DNA of 64,000 nt from Pseudomonas tolaasii NCPPB 2192. Lineage in GTDB: Bacteria; Pseudomonadota; Gammaproteobacteria; Pseudomonadales; Pseudomonadaceae. Both the position numbers and the translations under genes were made by a program. Below the pieces are notes generated by a model. That model made no database searches, had not been told where the DNA came from, and saw only the letters and a program-made list of their open reading frames with translations. The stretch covers positions 5,394,001 through 5,458,000 of the forward strand of contig NZ_PHHD01000001.1 in assembly GCF_002813445.1 (NCBI RefSeq), given 5' to 3'. Shown piece after piece: positions 1-8,551 of this stretch (position 1 is its first letter; each line of letters begins with the position of its first letter).

Positions 1-980
1 TGCTCATCCGACTTCGCCCGCGTGCGATGCCGACGATCCCCCGGCAAACGCCGCAACCCCGCCGCATGCATCTGCCGCACCAATTCCTGGCTGCGCTCGG
101 CAAAGCTTTGCCCGGCGGTTTTGCTCGGGTCGATCACAATCACCAACTGACCGGTCCAGGGCGTACGCGCCCCCGGGTGATCGGCCCAGTTGAATTCGAA
201 AGAGAAATGGCCGCCCGTCAAGGCGGCGGCCAGCAGCTCGACCATCATCGACAGCGCCGAGCCCTTGTGCCCGCCGAACGGCAGCAGCGCGCCGCCTTCG
301 AGCACGGCCTTGGGGTCCTGGGTCGGTTGGCCAAGGCTATCGACGCCCATGCCCGGCGGCAGGCGCTCGCCCTTGCGTGCGGCAATTTGCACGTCACCGT
401 GGGCGATGGCACTGGTCGCCAGGTCAAACACGATGGGCAGGCCATCGGCGCGTGGCGCGGCAAATGCGATGGGGTTGGTACCGAACAGCGGCCGGTCGGC
501 GCCGTGGGGCACCACGCAGGTCATGCTGTTGACCACGCTCAGCGCCACCAGGCCTTCTTCGGCGAAGGGCTCGACATCCGGCCACAGCGCGGCGAAGTGG
601 TGGGAATTGTGAATCGCCAGCAGGGCGATGCCTGCATTGCGGGCCTTTTCCACCAGCAACGGACGTGCGGCCTCCAGCGCCGGTTGAGCAAACCCGTTGC
701 AGGCGTCCACTCGCACAAAGCCCGATGCAACATCGGTGATCACCGGCGTGGCTTTGCCATTCACCCAGCCACTGGCAAGGGTGCTCAGGTAACCGGGAAT
801 ACGAAACACGCCATGGCTATGGGCGCCGTCGCGTTCGGCGCTGGCGCAATTGTGCGCGAGGACCGCGGCCACTTCGGGCGAAGTGCCGTGGCTGACAAAG
901 ATTGCCTGGAGCAACGCCACCAGTTCGGCAAAACCGATGAGGGCGGTCGAACTGTCAACTACCTGGGACTGGGCAGACAT
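1..980 (-). CDS. dpkA: Ldh2/malate-lactate dehydrogenase family NAD(P)H oxidoreductase, DpkA-like (3' end cut by window)
   Basis: The start is an ATG at 980, preceded by GGAGC at good spacing. The frame stays open to base 1, so about 326 codons are visible of a family usually near 340. The N-terminal part has the family signature ERDGAHSHG (His54 and His56 nearby). Further on come a GTNPIAFAAPR segment and a GGHKGSALSMMVELLA segment, both typical of the Ldh2 fold that binds NAD(P)H. In Pseudomonas, members of this family reduce delta1-piperideine-2-carboxylate and pyrroline-2-carboxylate (DpkA; D-lysine and D-proline catabolism), but malate, lactate and ureidoglycolate dehydrogenases look alike. 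Family membership is firm; the substrate is inferred. A long antisense frame on the plus strand is a shadow. Confidence 0.85.
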   Translation of the reverse strand, partial: MSAQSQVVDSSTALIGFAELVALLQAIFVSHGTSPEVAAVLAHNCASAERDGAHSHGVFRIPGYLSTLASGWVNGKATPVITDVASGFVRVDACNGFAQPALEAARPLLVEKARNAGIALLAIHNSHHFAALWPDVEPFAEEGLVALSVVNSMTCVVPHGADRPLFGTNPIAFAAPRADGLPIVFDLATSAIAHGDVQIAARKGERLPPGMGVDSLGQPTQDPKAVLEGGALLPFGGHKGSALSMMVELLAAALTGGHFSFEFNWADHPGARTPWTGQLVIVIDPSKTAGQSFAERSQELVRQMHAAGLRRLPGDRRHRTRAKSDE

Positions 981-1155
981 CTGAAGCTCCGATTTTATGA
1001 TTGGAAGGGGCTACGGCTGTGAAATCCAGACCTGTGATTAAACAACGCGGCCCGCGCCTGCTGTCAATGGCGGTTACGGCAAATATCTACCGCTTGCCTG
1101 CCCCTTCACCGCCCTAGCCTGCCCGTAAGTTCCTTTGATAACGGAGTACAAGGCC

Positions 1156-4100
1156 ATGGCACGGGTAACGCCGCCGTATTTTTTCGACGAGTTTTTACGT
1201 CCGCTCAAAAGGGATGAGCCTACCCCGCGCGAGCGTGAACTGGGCCTGACGGTCAAAGACCTGGATTGGCTGCACACGCTCTACTACGCCACCGACGCCG
1301 CCCGGCAAGACAAGGTGCTGCGCACCGCGCCCATGGTGGTTGAAAAATTCGTCGTCACCCCGACAGACGCCGCACCGGTGGCACTGGTGGGCGTGTTCAT
1401 GATGGCTCCCGGCCCGGATGCCGGCAAAGCCTTGCTCTACACGCCCTATGACGGCCTGGAAGTGTTCGAGAGCCGTGACGCGCTGATGGACGAACTTATA
1501 AAAAGGATTAATAAAGAATCCCAAGCCAATGTTTTATTTGATTTTTTATCTATAAGTGAATGTAAAACATTAAGTACCGATAAAGCGCTGACACTCACCG
1601 CGTCGATCATCGAAGGCGCGGTGCAGGAGGATCAGGAACATGCCATTGAGGCAGCCCAGCAGCGTAACCGGCGCGACCTGCTCGATGAGTTGTGCAAGCT
1701 CCCGCCATTGCAGTGGATGCTCGATACGTTGCTCGGGATCATGGCGCGCACCCGCTTCCCTGCACTCGACCAGCGCGACACACAGGTCAACACCTTCGTG
1801 ACGGCACAGGGCGAAAACCGGCGGCGCTGGGTCGGCTCAATCCCGCTGAGTGAAGCGTTGCTGCAGTTTTACGTGAACCACGCCTGGCCCGCCGGGCAAA
1901 CCCGCACCTATGTGAACCCGCGTCATCTCACCACCGGCTTCACGGAAGACCAGGCCCGGCAAGACCTGGAAAACTGGGACAGGCTCATCGAGCAAACCAG
2001 CGGCTTGCTGACCCGCTTGCTCGGCAGCCTGCTGCACACCTACTGGCATGCCGACCGTGCCAACGGTGAATCCAGGCTGACGTTTTTTGCCAACGTGATG
2101 AACGCCAACTGCCGCGCCGACCTGCTGCTCAAGCGCCAGGCCGGCATCATCTCTTCGACCGAATACCATCAATTGCAGGCTTTACTGCTGCCCGACCAGA
2201 CGGCGCGCAGTGCCCACGCGAAAAACCTGAACATTGAAAAAATACGTGTCGACGCGCCGTACCAACATTACGTCGAATTGGCCGGCACGCTGATGGCCAG
2301 CGATACCCATGCCTACCTGTACACCCAGCACCGGGGCCTGCAGGTCTTGAAAGACCTGGATGACCTGCAGGCCACCCTGTTGAGCATGCTCAAGGCGGCC
2401 GGCCATGAGGATGAGCTGCTCAATTTCCTGTCCCTTGAGGAGCGCAGCGTATTCCTGGGGCTGGATCAGGTGCGGGTCAACGGGAGCGCGGTCACGGGCC
2501 ATGTATTCACCGAACTGGCCGAAGGGATTGCCGCCAAGCAAATCAGCAATATGGAGCATGCGCTGGCGCTGTACCGCCAGAGCGGCGGCCAGGTCGACTT
2601 GAGCGCCCTGCTCGATTGCGCGCTGGATGTGCGCAGCATGTTCGATCCTCGCTTGCTGGAGTTGGACGCTGGCGGACGCTGGAGCCTGCATCCGGTGTCC
2701 GGCCCGAGCGGCCGACCGTCCACCGTCAAGGCCGAGCGGGCCAAGCAGGTGCTGGCGATTCTGCAAGCCGGCGAGGCGGCGCTGGCTGCCGCGCGCAACA
2801 ACCACCCGACGGTCCGCAGCCTGGCAACCCACGCGCTGAATGACGAACTGCAAAAGCAGGCGCTGGACCTCAAGGCGCAAGACGTTTATCTCAACGCCTA
2901 CTCAACGACCGCACAGGAGCGCGAGGAGCGTCCGCCCGAACGCTCCATCAGCATGGTGGAGCACTTCATCGAACGCCTCGCGGGTGAAACCGGCACGGTG
3001 CCCGATACCGCTCGCACCGGGTTCTACGGCCCTCGCCAGGACGGAGCGGCCTACAAAATCGGCAGCCTGACCCACTCGGCATTCAACACGATCATCCAGC
3101 AGGTGCTGCTGCCGTTCAGCCGCCACGACATTCGGGACCTGCCTCGACTGTTTCTCGACAATCACCGCCAACTTGTCAGCGAGGCCATGGGACAAGGTCT
3201 GCGCAGTGAAGCAGACCTCAGACGCCTGAGTCATAGCCTGCCCGAGCGCGCAGCCGAAGTCCTCGCCACCGTGCTTGAAGGCGACAGCCCCACGCGCCAG
3301 ACACGCCATGGCCTGAACGGCTTTTTGCCGGATGCCTTTGCCTTGACCGTGAACTCAACCGCCAGCGCCGCCTGGCAGGCCCTGGCCAACTGTTTCGTAC
3401 TGAGCGAACGCGGCGGCACTGACCCGCAGCGTTCCGGCCAGATGCTGTTGTGGACGCCCGGTCGCGGCTGTGAAGCCTTCGCCTCGTTGAGCCACCTGCG
3501 TGATGTGCTGGACCGTCGCTTGAAACACCCCGAACACCGCCTGCACCTGCTGGAAAACCTGCCTGTCAGCCAGCGCACGCCTCACCAGGTTTTCCAACTG
3601 GGCCCGCTGCAGCGCATTGACGACCACCTGCTGGACAACCGGCAACTCAGCCACCGCGACCATGTGCTGGACGGAATCGACCATCAGTTGTCCATGGGGC
3701 TCGGCGCCCGGTCCTTGCAAAACAGCCTGGATGCGCTGATGCAACGTGCCTCCCCCACCAACCTTGAACGTGCGACGCGGATAGCGAAGGCCATGCTGTA
3801 TCAGCAGGCGCTGCCCGCCTGGCTCGGCATGGCGCCACCCCGAGAACAACACGTGCAGGCCGAGCTGCTGGAGCAACAACGCCTCAGCGCGCCCGATGAG
3901 CGTGACTATCTGCACGGCATTCCCTCTTTGCGCGAACAGGCCGCTCAAGCCCTGAGGGCACTGCTCAAGGCACGCTTTCCTGATCAGGCGATAGACCCGG
4001 AGGATGTGCTGATTCCCACACGGGTTGAACTGGACGGGCGAATTCAGACGTTGGCGGACTTTGCCATTCGCCACCTGCCCGACCTGTCAGCGGACGACAT

Positions 4101-6318
4101 CCGCCCCCGTTCGCGTTCGACACAGCCGCTGCCGAGAACCCTGGACGGTCACGCCGTGGTGCAGTTGGTGCAGCAACTGAACCTCAGGCAAATCTACCAG
4201 GACCTGTTCGGCAAGTACTTGGGTTGTGACACCGAGGACACCCGACAGCGACGACATACGTTTTGTCGCCAATTGCCCTGGCAATTGCTGCGCCATGCCC
4301 ATGAGGAATGGCTGGAAGAACGGCTGTCGAATACCGCCTGGAGCCTTGTCCGCCAGGTGTTTGATATGCCGGACGCGGTCGCGCGGGCCGCCATGCAGGG
4401 CGCCACGGCGAACATCCGCCCGTTGGAGTTGCTCGCAACCGCCGGCGCCACCGCCGCAAGGGCAGTCGGTTTGTACCTGATTGGGACGGCTGACGACCCG
4501 CAAGCCCCGCTGGTGTTGTATTCGCCCTACCGCGCCGGGCGCGTGTTGCAAGAGTTCTCATGCGAAGATGAGTTGCTTCAGGCACTCAATCGTCCCGGTG
4601 ACTTGCAAGCCTGGGTGGCCCAACACCTGGAGGCGATGCACCAGGCCACTTACCGCAACCTGTGGCGGCAAACCGCACGGGACGACGCTTCGGATATTCG
4701 TCTCGCGACGAACCCCATAGAGGGCAACGCGCTTCTACGGCTGTTCAACGACAACCTTAAACAAATAAACACGATGCTGACCTGCCAATTCGACCCCTTG
4801 GGCAAACCGCAGTGGGAGGCGGTGTCGAGCCTGCTGCGCAAAGGCATTCCCATGGCGCTGGATTTCCTGGCCGGCAAACTCAACGTCCCCAAGGTGATAT
4901 GGCGCAGCTATTCACTGCTCAAGTCGTCGGCTGAGCATTTGCAGCAACATCGCTGGAGTGAAGGATTGCGCACGTTTATCCAGGGGGTGGCGCAGCTGGC
5001 ATCATTGCGCAAGGAGTTCGATACATTGCTCGGCACTGAAGACCCGGCCGCGCCGCAGCCATCCGTCCATCAATGGCTGAATGCCCCCGCGCCGGCTGCC
5101 ACCCGCTTTGCCACGCTGGACATTACCGAGCCACAGCGCACGCGCATGCAGGTGTTCGAGGATCACGATACGGCCCTCAACGAACTGAAATTCAGCCCGT
5201 TGAGCCATGTGTATACCGACACCACCGCAACGCGTTCCTATGTGCCGGTCGCCGGCAAGGTGTACCCGGTAAAACGCGCCGGCCAGCGCTGGTGCATTTT
5301 CCATAAAGGCCTCACAGGCCCTTGCGTGCAACGCAATGCCAAAGGCGAATGGGTACTGGACCTGGACCGCCACCACCCGCGTTACGGCAAAACCCTGTCG
5401 CGCCTGGCCGGCAAGATCAATACGCAGATTGCACAACGCCAGGTCATCAATATCGAGGCCGTCGGCATGCAAGCCATCCGTGCCCTTTCCAGCTGGAAAG
5501 CGCAGTGCATCGATGAGGCGCTGAATGTGGCCACTTATTACTCGGTGAACTGCAAGCGCAACATCAGGTTCTTCGCTGCAGAGCGCGATCCGGTGACCCG
5601 CCTGGGGCGGTTTTTCGGCGAGCTGTTTGGCATTCATCGGGTGACGCCTGAGCAGCTGGGCCGCATCGAAAAAAAGGTTGATGACGTGTTGAACGCGCTC
5701 GTTGCCCCTTCATTGACCAGACCCGATTCCGCTCGATTTGTATGCGGCACCAGCCGCTGGACGCCTGACAGTACCTACGCGTTTACGCTGCCGGATGATG
5801 ACCAGAAAAAAATCTACCTGTTGAATCGCTTTTTCGACCCCATGATGGACGTGTATCAAAACCGCCTGACGTCCCCCTTCGATATTTCAGCCCATGCTCG
5901 CGCATCAACCCTGATCCATGAACTGACACACTTGGAATCCGAGTCCGAAGACATCGCTTACCTGGACAGCATGCGCCCGTTTCATGACCTCATCGACACT
6001 AACATTCCGGGCGCGCCCGAGCTTAAATCGGACCTTGCGGACGTGCGTCGCTGTGCACTCTCAACCCTTACCCCGGAGCTGATGCTGTTCAAGGCATGGG
6101 ATGCGTATTCGGATGCCTGGGATGACCTGGGGTACGATTCCACGACACGCCCTGTCAAAAACAGAGTACTGCAGATAACCGGAGCCAAAACGCTGGACGA
6201 TGCCCGGCGCGTGTTTATGAGCGACGAAAACAAGCGCATGGACATCATTCTGGCCAACGCCGATTCGGTGGCCTACATGATTACGCAATTGGGGCGGGAG
6301 CTGGATGCAGGGGCCTGA
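1156..6318 (+). CDS. Large dermonecrotic-toxin-like protein (DUF6543 type) with C-terminal HExxH metallopeptidase motif
   Basis: This is a 1720-residue protein with no signal peptide. I chose the ATG at 1156 because GGAG lies 9 nt upstream; an in-frame TTG at 1135 has no better site. The overall look matches the large Pseudomonas proteins annotated as dermonecrotic toxin N-terminal/DUF6543 domain proteins. A module reading roughly LLYTP-x-x-G-x-x-x-F followed by a helical stretch recurs near residues 93, 762 and 1118. The C-terminus has HELTH at residues 1588-1592 followed by a D-x-x-Y, as in aspzincin (M35/lysine-specific) zinc endopeptidases, where the two His and a downstream Asp bind zinc. 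It stands alone, with no obvious immunity or secretion partner next to it. A toxin or effector role is inferred from the family; the target is unknown. Bases 1498-1585 are strikingly AT-rich. Confidence 0.75.
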   Translation: MARVTPPYFFDEFLRPLKRDEPTPRERELGLTVKDLDWLHTLYYATDAARQDKVLRTAPMVVEKFVVTPTDAAPVALVGVFMMAPGPDAGKALLYTPYDGLEVFESRDALMDELIKRINKESQANVLFDFLSISECKTLSTDKALTLTASIIEGAVQEDQEHAIEAAQQRNRRDLLDELCKLPPLQWMLDTLLGIMARTRFPALDQRDTQVNTFVTAQGENRRRWVGSIPLSEALLQFYVNHAWPAGQTRTYVNPRHLTTGFTEDQARQDLENWDRLIEQTSGLLTRLLGSLLHTYWHADRANGESRLTFFANVMNANCRADLLLKRQAGIISSTEYHQLQALLLPDQTARSAHAKNLNIEKIRVDAPYQHYVELAGTLMASDTHAYLYTQHRGLQVLKDLDDLQATLLSMLKAAGHEDELLNFLSLEERSVFLGLDQVRVNGSAVTGHVFTELAEGIAAKQISNMEHALALYRQSGGQVDLSALLDCALDVRSMFDPRLLELDAGGRWSLHPVSGPSGRPSTVKAERAKQVLAILQAGEAALAAARNNHPTVRSLATHALNDELQKQALDLKAQDVYLNAYSTTAQEREERPPERSISMVEHFIERLAGETGTVPDTARTGFYGPRQDGAAYKIGSLTHSAFNTIIQQVLLPFSRHDIRDLPRLFLDNHRQLVSEAMGQGLRSEADLRRLSHSLPERAAEVLATVLEGDSPTRQTRHGLNGFLPDAFALTVNSTASAAWQALANCFVLSERGGTDPQRSGQMLLWTPGRGCEAFASLSHLRDVLDRRLKHPEHRLHLLENLPVSQRTPHQVFQLGPLQRIDDHLLDNRQLSHRDHVLDGIDHQLSMGLGARSLQNSLDALMQRASPTNLERATRIAKAMLYQQALPAWLGMAPPREQHVQAELLEQQRLSAPDERDYLHGIPSLREQAAQALRALLKARFPDQAIDPEDVLIPTRVELDGRIQTLADFAIRHLPDLSADDIRPRSRSTQPLPRTLDGHAVVQLVQQLNLRQIYQDLFGKYLGCDTEDTRQRRHTFCRQLPWQLLRHAHEEWLEERLSNTAWSLVRQVFDMPDAVARAAMQGATANIRPLELLATAGATAARAVGLYLIGTADDPQAPLVLYSPYRAGRVLQEFSCEDELLQALNRPGDLQAWVAQHLEAMHQATYRNLWRQTARDDASDIRLATNPIEGNALLRLFNDNLKQINTMLTCQFDPLGKPQWEAVSSLLRKGIPMALDFLAGKLNVPKVIWRSYSLLKSSAEHLQQHRWSEGLRTFIQGVAQLASLRKEFDTLLGTEDPAAPQPSVHQWLNAPAPAATRFATLDITEPQRTRMQVFEDHDTALNELKFSPLSHVYTDTTATRSYVPVAGKVYPVKRAGQRWCIFHKGLTGPCVQRNAKGEWVLDLDRHHPRYGKTLSRLAGKINTQIAQRQVINIEAVGMQAIRALSSWKAQCIDEALNVATYYSVNCKRNIRFFAAERDPVTRLGRFFGELFGIHRVTPEQLGRIEKKVDDVLNALVAPSLTRPDSARFVCGTSRWTPDSTYAFTLPDDDQKKIYLLNRFFDPMMDVYQNRLTSPFDISAHARASTLIHELTHLESESEDIAYLDSMRPFHDLIDTNIPGAPELKSDLADVRRCALSTLTPELMLFKAWDAYSDAWDDLGYDSTTRPVKNRVLQITGAKTLDDARRVFMSDENKRMDIILANADSVAYMITQLGRELDAGA

Positions 6319-6328
6319 ACGGCCCCTG
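6308..6328. repeat. Hairpin spanning the toxin-gene stop codon
   Basis: An 8-bp perfect inverted repeat (CAGGGGCC / GGCCCCTG) has the TGA stop of the preceding gene in its 5-nt loop. It lies between two convergent genes. There is no T-tract on either strand, so it is at best a non-canonical terminator. Confidence 0.4.
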
Positions 6329-6339
6329 GCGGGTAGGCG

Positions 6340-6609
6340 TCAGTCTTTCTGGTCGCGCAGGATGTTGCCCGAAGCGCCGTCAATGCGGGCTTCATACACG
6401 ATGCCATCGGACTTGCGGCCCTTCACTTCCCAATAACCGTCGTTATCCGCTTCGGCGGCATAGACCTCGACATAACCGGCCTTGGTCTTGGCGGTTTCAA
6501 TCGCCTTCTCGATCGGAATCCAGCCGGCGCCGGGTTTGTCGGCCAGGGCGGCGCCAGCGCTGAGCAAGGCGGTGGTTGCACACAAGGCGGCCAGGGTTTT
6601 CTTCAACAT
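6340..6609 (-). CDS. Small periplasmic PepSY-domain protein
   Basis: This is an 89-residue protein. A clear Sec signal peptide (MLKKTLAALCATTALLSAGAALA) is followed by one PepSY-type unit of about 65 residues, with the usual pattern of an amphipathic helix (IEKAIETAKTKAG), a strand with YWEVKG, and a closing ARIDGASGNIL. PepSY proteins of this size are common in Pseudomonas and are thought to modulate periplasmic proteases or sensor proteins, though the role of single-domain forms is poorly known. AGAACGATTATG precedes the start, giving a weak ribosome site. It is divergent from the fecR-like gene and convergent with the toxin-like gene. Confidence 0.8.
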   Translation of the reverse strand: MLKKTLAALCATTALLSAGAALADKPGAGWIPIEKAIETAKTKAGYVEVYAAEADNDGYWEVKGRKSDGIVYEARIDGASGNILRDQKD

Positions 6610-6762
6610 AATCGTTCTCCATCAAGTGAATACCGGACTCATGTCCCGAACAGGTTAGGGTTTTTCAAACGAGAATAAGTTCCAATTGATGTGCAATCGC
6701 CATGACGGCTGTTCTCGCGGTCCACCTTGGGAGGTTAGAATGTGCGAAATCAGGATGTGTAA

Positions 6763-7758
6763 ATGACCGAAAAGTCCCTTTCAGAAGCCGAATATGACGC
6801 CATCACCGACGCCGCCGCGCATTGGTGCATGCGACTGCATGCGAGTGATTGCACGCCCGGCGAGCGGGAAGCTTTTGAACAATGGCACGATGCACATCCG
6901 CTGCACGCGTTTGAATACGCCGCCATGCTCGAAATCTGGGACGTGGCCGACCATTTGCCACGCCACGAACCCGCCTCGACGGTTGTCCCCTTCAAACCCC
7001 GCAGCCGTCTGCGCAGCTACGCCGTAGCCGCTGCGATTTGCCTGGTGGCGCTGCCACTGGCGGCGTTTACCGGCTGGGAAGCGGGCTGGTTGCCCAATGC
7101 TTATGAGCGTGTCGAAGCCACCACGGGCCTGCGCCAGGTCACGTTGAGTGACGGCAGCCAGGTGGAGCTCAACCTTGGCACTGAACTGGTCTACGCCAAC
7201 TACAAGGACCAACGTCGGGTCACGCTGAAAAAAGGCGAGGCGTTTTTCAAGGTCAGCCATGACCGTGAACACCCCTTTATCGTGTATGCCGGCGACGGCA
7301 ACGTGCGCGTGACCGGCACCCAGTTCAACGTGTGGAAGTACGAAGATCAGGTGCGAGTGATGTTGCTCGAAGGTTCCGTGCAGGTCGCCAGCGACAAGCA
7401 GCACCCCAGTGTGCCGCTGAGCCCCGGCATGCAGGCCAGCTACCACTTGGGCGAGGTCACGCCTGACGTCCAGGCATTCAACCCCGACGACACGGCCCTG
7501 GCCTGGCGAACCGGCAAGCTGGTGCTCGACAACCTGGCGCTCGCCGATGCGTTGCCGCTGATCAACCGCTACCTGAGCAAGCCGGTGATGCTGGCGGATG
7601 CCAGTACCGGGGCCATTCGTATCGGCGGCATCTACAACATCAACGAGGTGAGCAAGCTCGTCCCTTCCCTGCCCAAGGTGCTGCCGGTCTACCTGACCCA
7701 GAACCAGGACGGCAACCCCGTACTCAACGCCATCCCGCGCAAAGCCCCTAAAGGCTGA
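6763..7758 (+). CDS. FecR-family anti-sigma/sigma-regulator, orphan
   Basis: This is a 331-residue membrane regulator. The N-terminal 60 residues form the cytoplasmic DUF4880-type domain (AAHWCMRLHASDCTPGEREAFEQW). A single membrane segment lies near residues 85-105 (AVAAAICLVALPLAAFTGW), followed by the periplasmic FecR beta domain (ATTGLRQVTLSDGSQVELN, FKVSHDREHPFIVYAG, VTGTQFNVW). The last 80 residues resemble a secretin/TonB N-terminal (STN) fold. FecR proteins usually sit between a FecI-type sigma factor and a TonB receptor. Here neither partner is adjacent: upstream is a PepSY gene and downstream is the fap operon. AGGA lies 7 nt before the ATG. The ligand and partner sigma factor cannot be told from this window. 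Confidence 0.88.
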   Translation: MTEKSLSEAEYDAITDAAAHWCMRLHASDCTPGEREAFEQWHDAHPLHAFEYAAMLEIWDVADHLPRHEPASTVVPFKPRSRLRSYAVAAAICLVALPLAAFTGWEAGWLPNAYERVEATTGLRQVTLSDGSQVELNLGTELVYANYKDQRRVTLKKGEAFFKVSHDREHPFIVYAGDGNVRVTGTQFNVWKYEDQVRVMLLEGSVQVASDKQHPSVPLSPGMQASYHLGEVTPDVQAFNPDDTALAWRTGKLVLDNLALADALPLINRYLSKPVMLADASTGAIRIGGIYNINEVSKLVPSLPKVLPVYLTQNQDGNPVLNAIPRKAPKG

Positions 7759-7831
7759 ACCCGCTTGCGGCAGGTTCGGCCCTTGCCTGCCTGCGGTGTC
7801 CATTTTTGAAACACTGCTCTGTGCTGAATCG

Positions 7832-7846
7832 CCCGCGTGACGCGGG
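7832..7846 (+). terminator. Weak hairpin after the fecR-like gene
   Basis: CCCGCG and CGCGGG flank a TGA loop, followed by a TTC-rich, T-containing tail rather than a clean T run. It may terminate the fecR-like transcript before the fap promoter region. The rest of 7759-8086 holds the candidate enhancer and sigma-54 promoter listed separately and no convincing gene. Confidence 0.35.
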
Positions 7847-7947
7847 TTCATCGTTTTGTCACAGCCTCTGTTACATCGCTGAAACACACTGAAGGAAGCA
7901 ACGTGGCGTTGCCGGGCATGCCCACGGCGGCCTGTGCTGTCTCAGCC

Positions 7948-7968
7948 GTGATACAGCGTAGCTATCAC
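7948..7968. promoter_or_regulatory. Candidate upstream activator site for fapA (inverted repeat)
   Basis: GTGATA and TATCAC form a perfect 6-bp inverted repeat separated by 9 nt. It lies roughly 75-100 bases upstream of the start predicted from the sigma-54 promoter at 8019-8034. That is the usual distance for an enhancer-binding protein site. This rests on the repeat and its position only. Confidence 0.35.
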
Positions 7969-8018
7969 TTTGCCTCGGTTTATGGGCAACACGTTGAAAA
8001 ACAACACAAAATAAAAAG

Positions 8019-8034
8019 CGGCACGCGTCCTGCT
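8019..8034 (+). promoter_or_regulatory. Candidate sigma-54 (-24/-12) promoter of the fap operon
   Basis: The sequence CGGCACGcgtcCTGCT matches the RpoN consensus TGGCACG-N4-TTGCW with two differences, and the invariant GG and GC are exactly 10 nt apart. The predicted start would fall near 8045, leaving a leader of about 40 nt before the fapA GTG. A sigma-54 activator gene lies at the far end of the operon. Confidence 0.6.
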
Positions 8035-8086
8035 CTCTTCCTCACAGCGCTGTTTAGGGTCAGCGCGAAGAATAAGGAACATCACC

Positions 8087-8551
8087 GTGGACACACACAA
8101 TCCAGGCTCACTGAGCCTCCTGCTGATCAGCTGCGCATTGACCGCCAGCGCGAGCATTCCGGTGTTTGCCGCAGGTGATGGTGTGATTGTTCTCGAGCGC
8201 CAGGTGCATCCTTACGTTATCGGCCGCTCACGCGGCATGGACCCCAACCCCACCACCGTCAATGCCAATCCGTCGACACAGATCAACCGTGCCGTCAGCA
8301 ATGAACTCAACGATAACGACATCGCGGGCATTGCCACTGGTGCAAGCATCAATCGCACCCTCATGCCCAACGGCACCCTCAACGGCCTGAACACCCTCGG
8401 CAGCGCAAATGGCCTGGGTGCAGGGGGGGCGACCAGCCTGGGTGGCGGTGGCACTGGCGGCGGTATCTCGGGCACGGTCAACGGTGCGGTATCGCGCGGC
8501 CTCGCCCCGCTGAACAACCTCGGCGGCATGATCGGGGGGGCGATGAAATGA
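8087..8551 (+). CDS. fapA: FapA, periplasmic chaperone of the Fap amyloid system
   Basis: This is a 154-residue secreted protein with a signal peptide ending near VFAAG. It begins at a GTG with AAGGA 8 nt upstream; no ATG fits better. The mature N-terminus has the FapA-like VIVLERQVHPYVIGR segment, and the C-terminal half is Gly/Asn-rich and low in complexity. FapA is the first gene of fapABCDEF and is known to influence the ratio of FapB to FapC in fibrils, probably as a periplasmic chaperone. Its stop overlaps the fapB ATG (ATGA), so the two are translationally coupled. Confidence 0.9.
   Translation: MDTHNPGSLSLLLISCALTASASIPVFAAGDGVIVLERQVHPYVIGRSRGMDPNPTTVNANPSTQINRAVSNELNDNDIAGIATGASINRTLMPNGTLNGLNTLGSANGLGAGGATSLGGGGTGGGISGTVNGAVSRGLAPLNNLGGMIGGAMK

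Noticed and set aside
27..1022. 331-codon open frame on the plus strand at the left edge
   Set aside because: Antisense to the DpkA-like reductase, whose family motifs are on the minus strand.
7913..7930. Second possible -24/-12 site near GGCGTTGCCGGGCATGC upstream of fapA
   Set aside because: The GG-to-GC spacing is off by one or more and the TTGC element is poor; the site at 8019-8034 fits far better.
7837..8178. 113-codon plus-strand frame covering the fapA promoter region
   Set aside because: It crosses the sigma-54 promoter and runs out of frame into fapA, with no ribosome site or domain.
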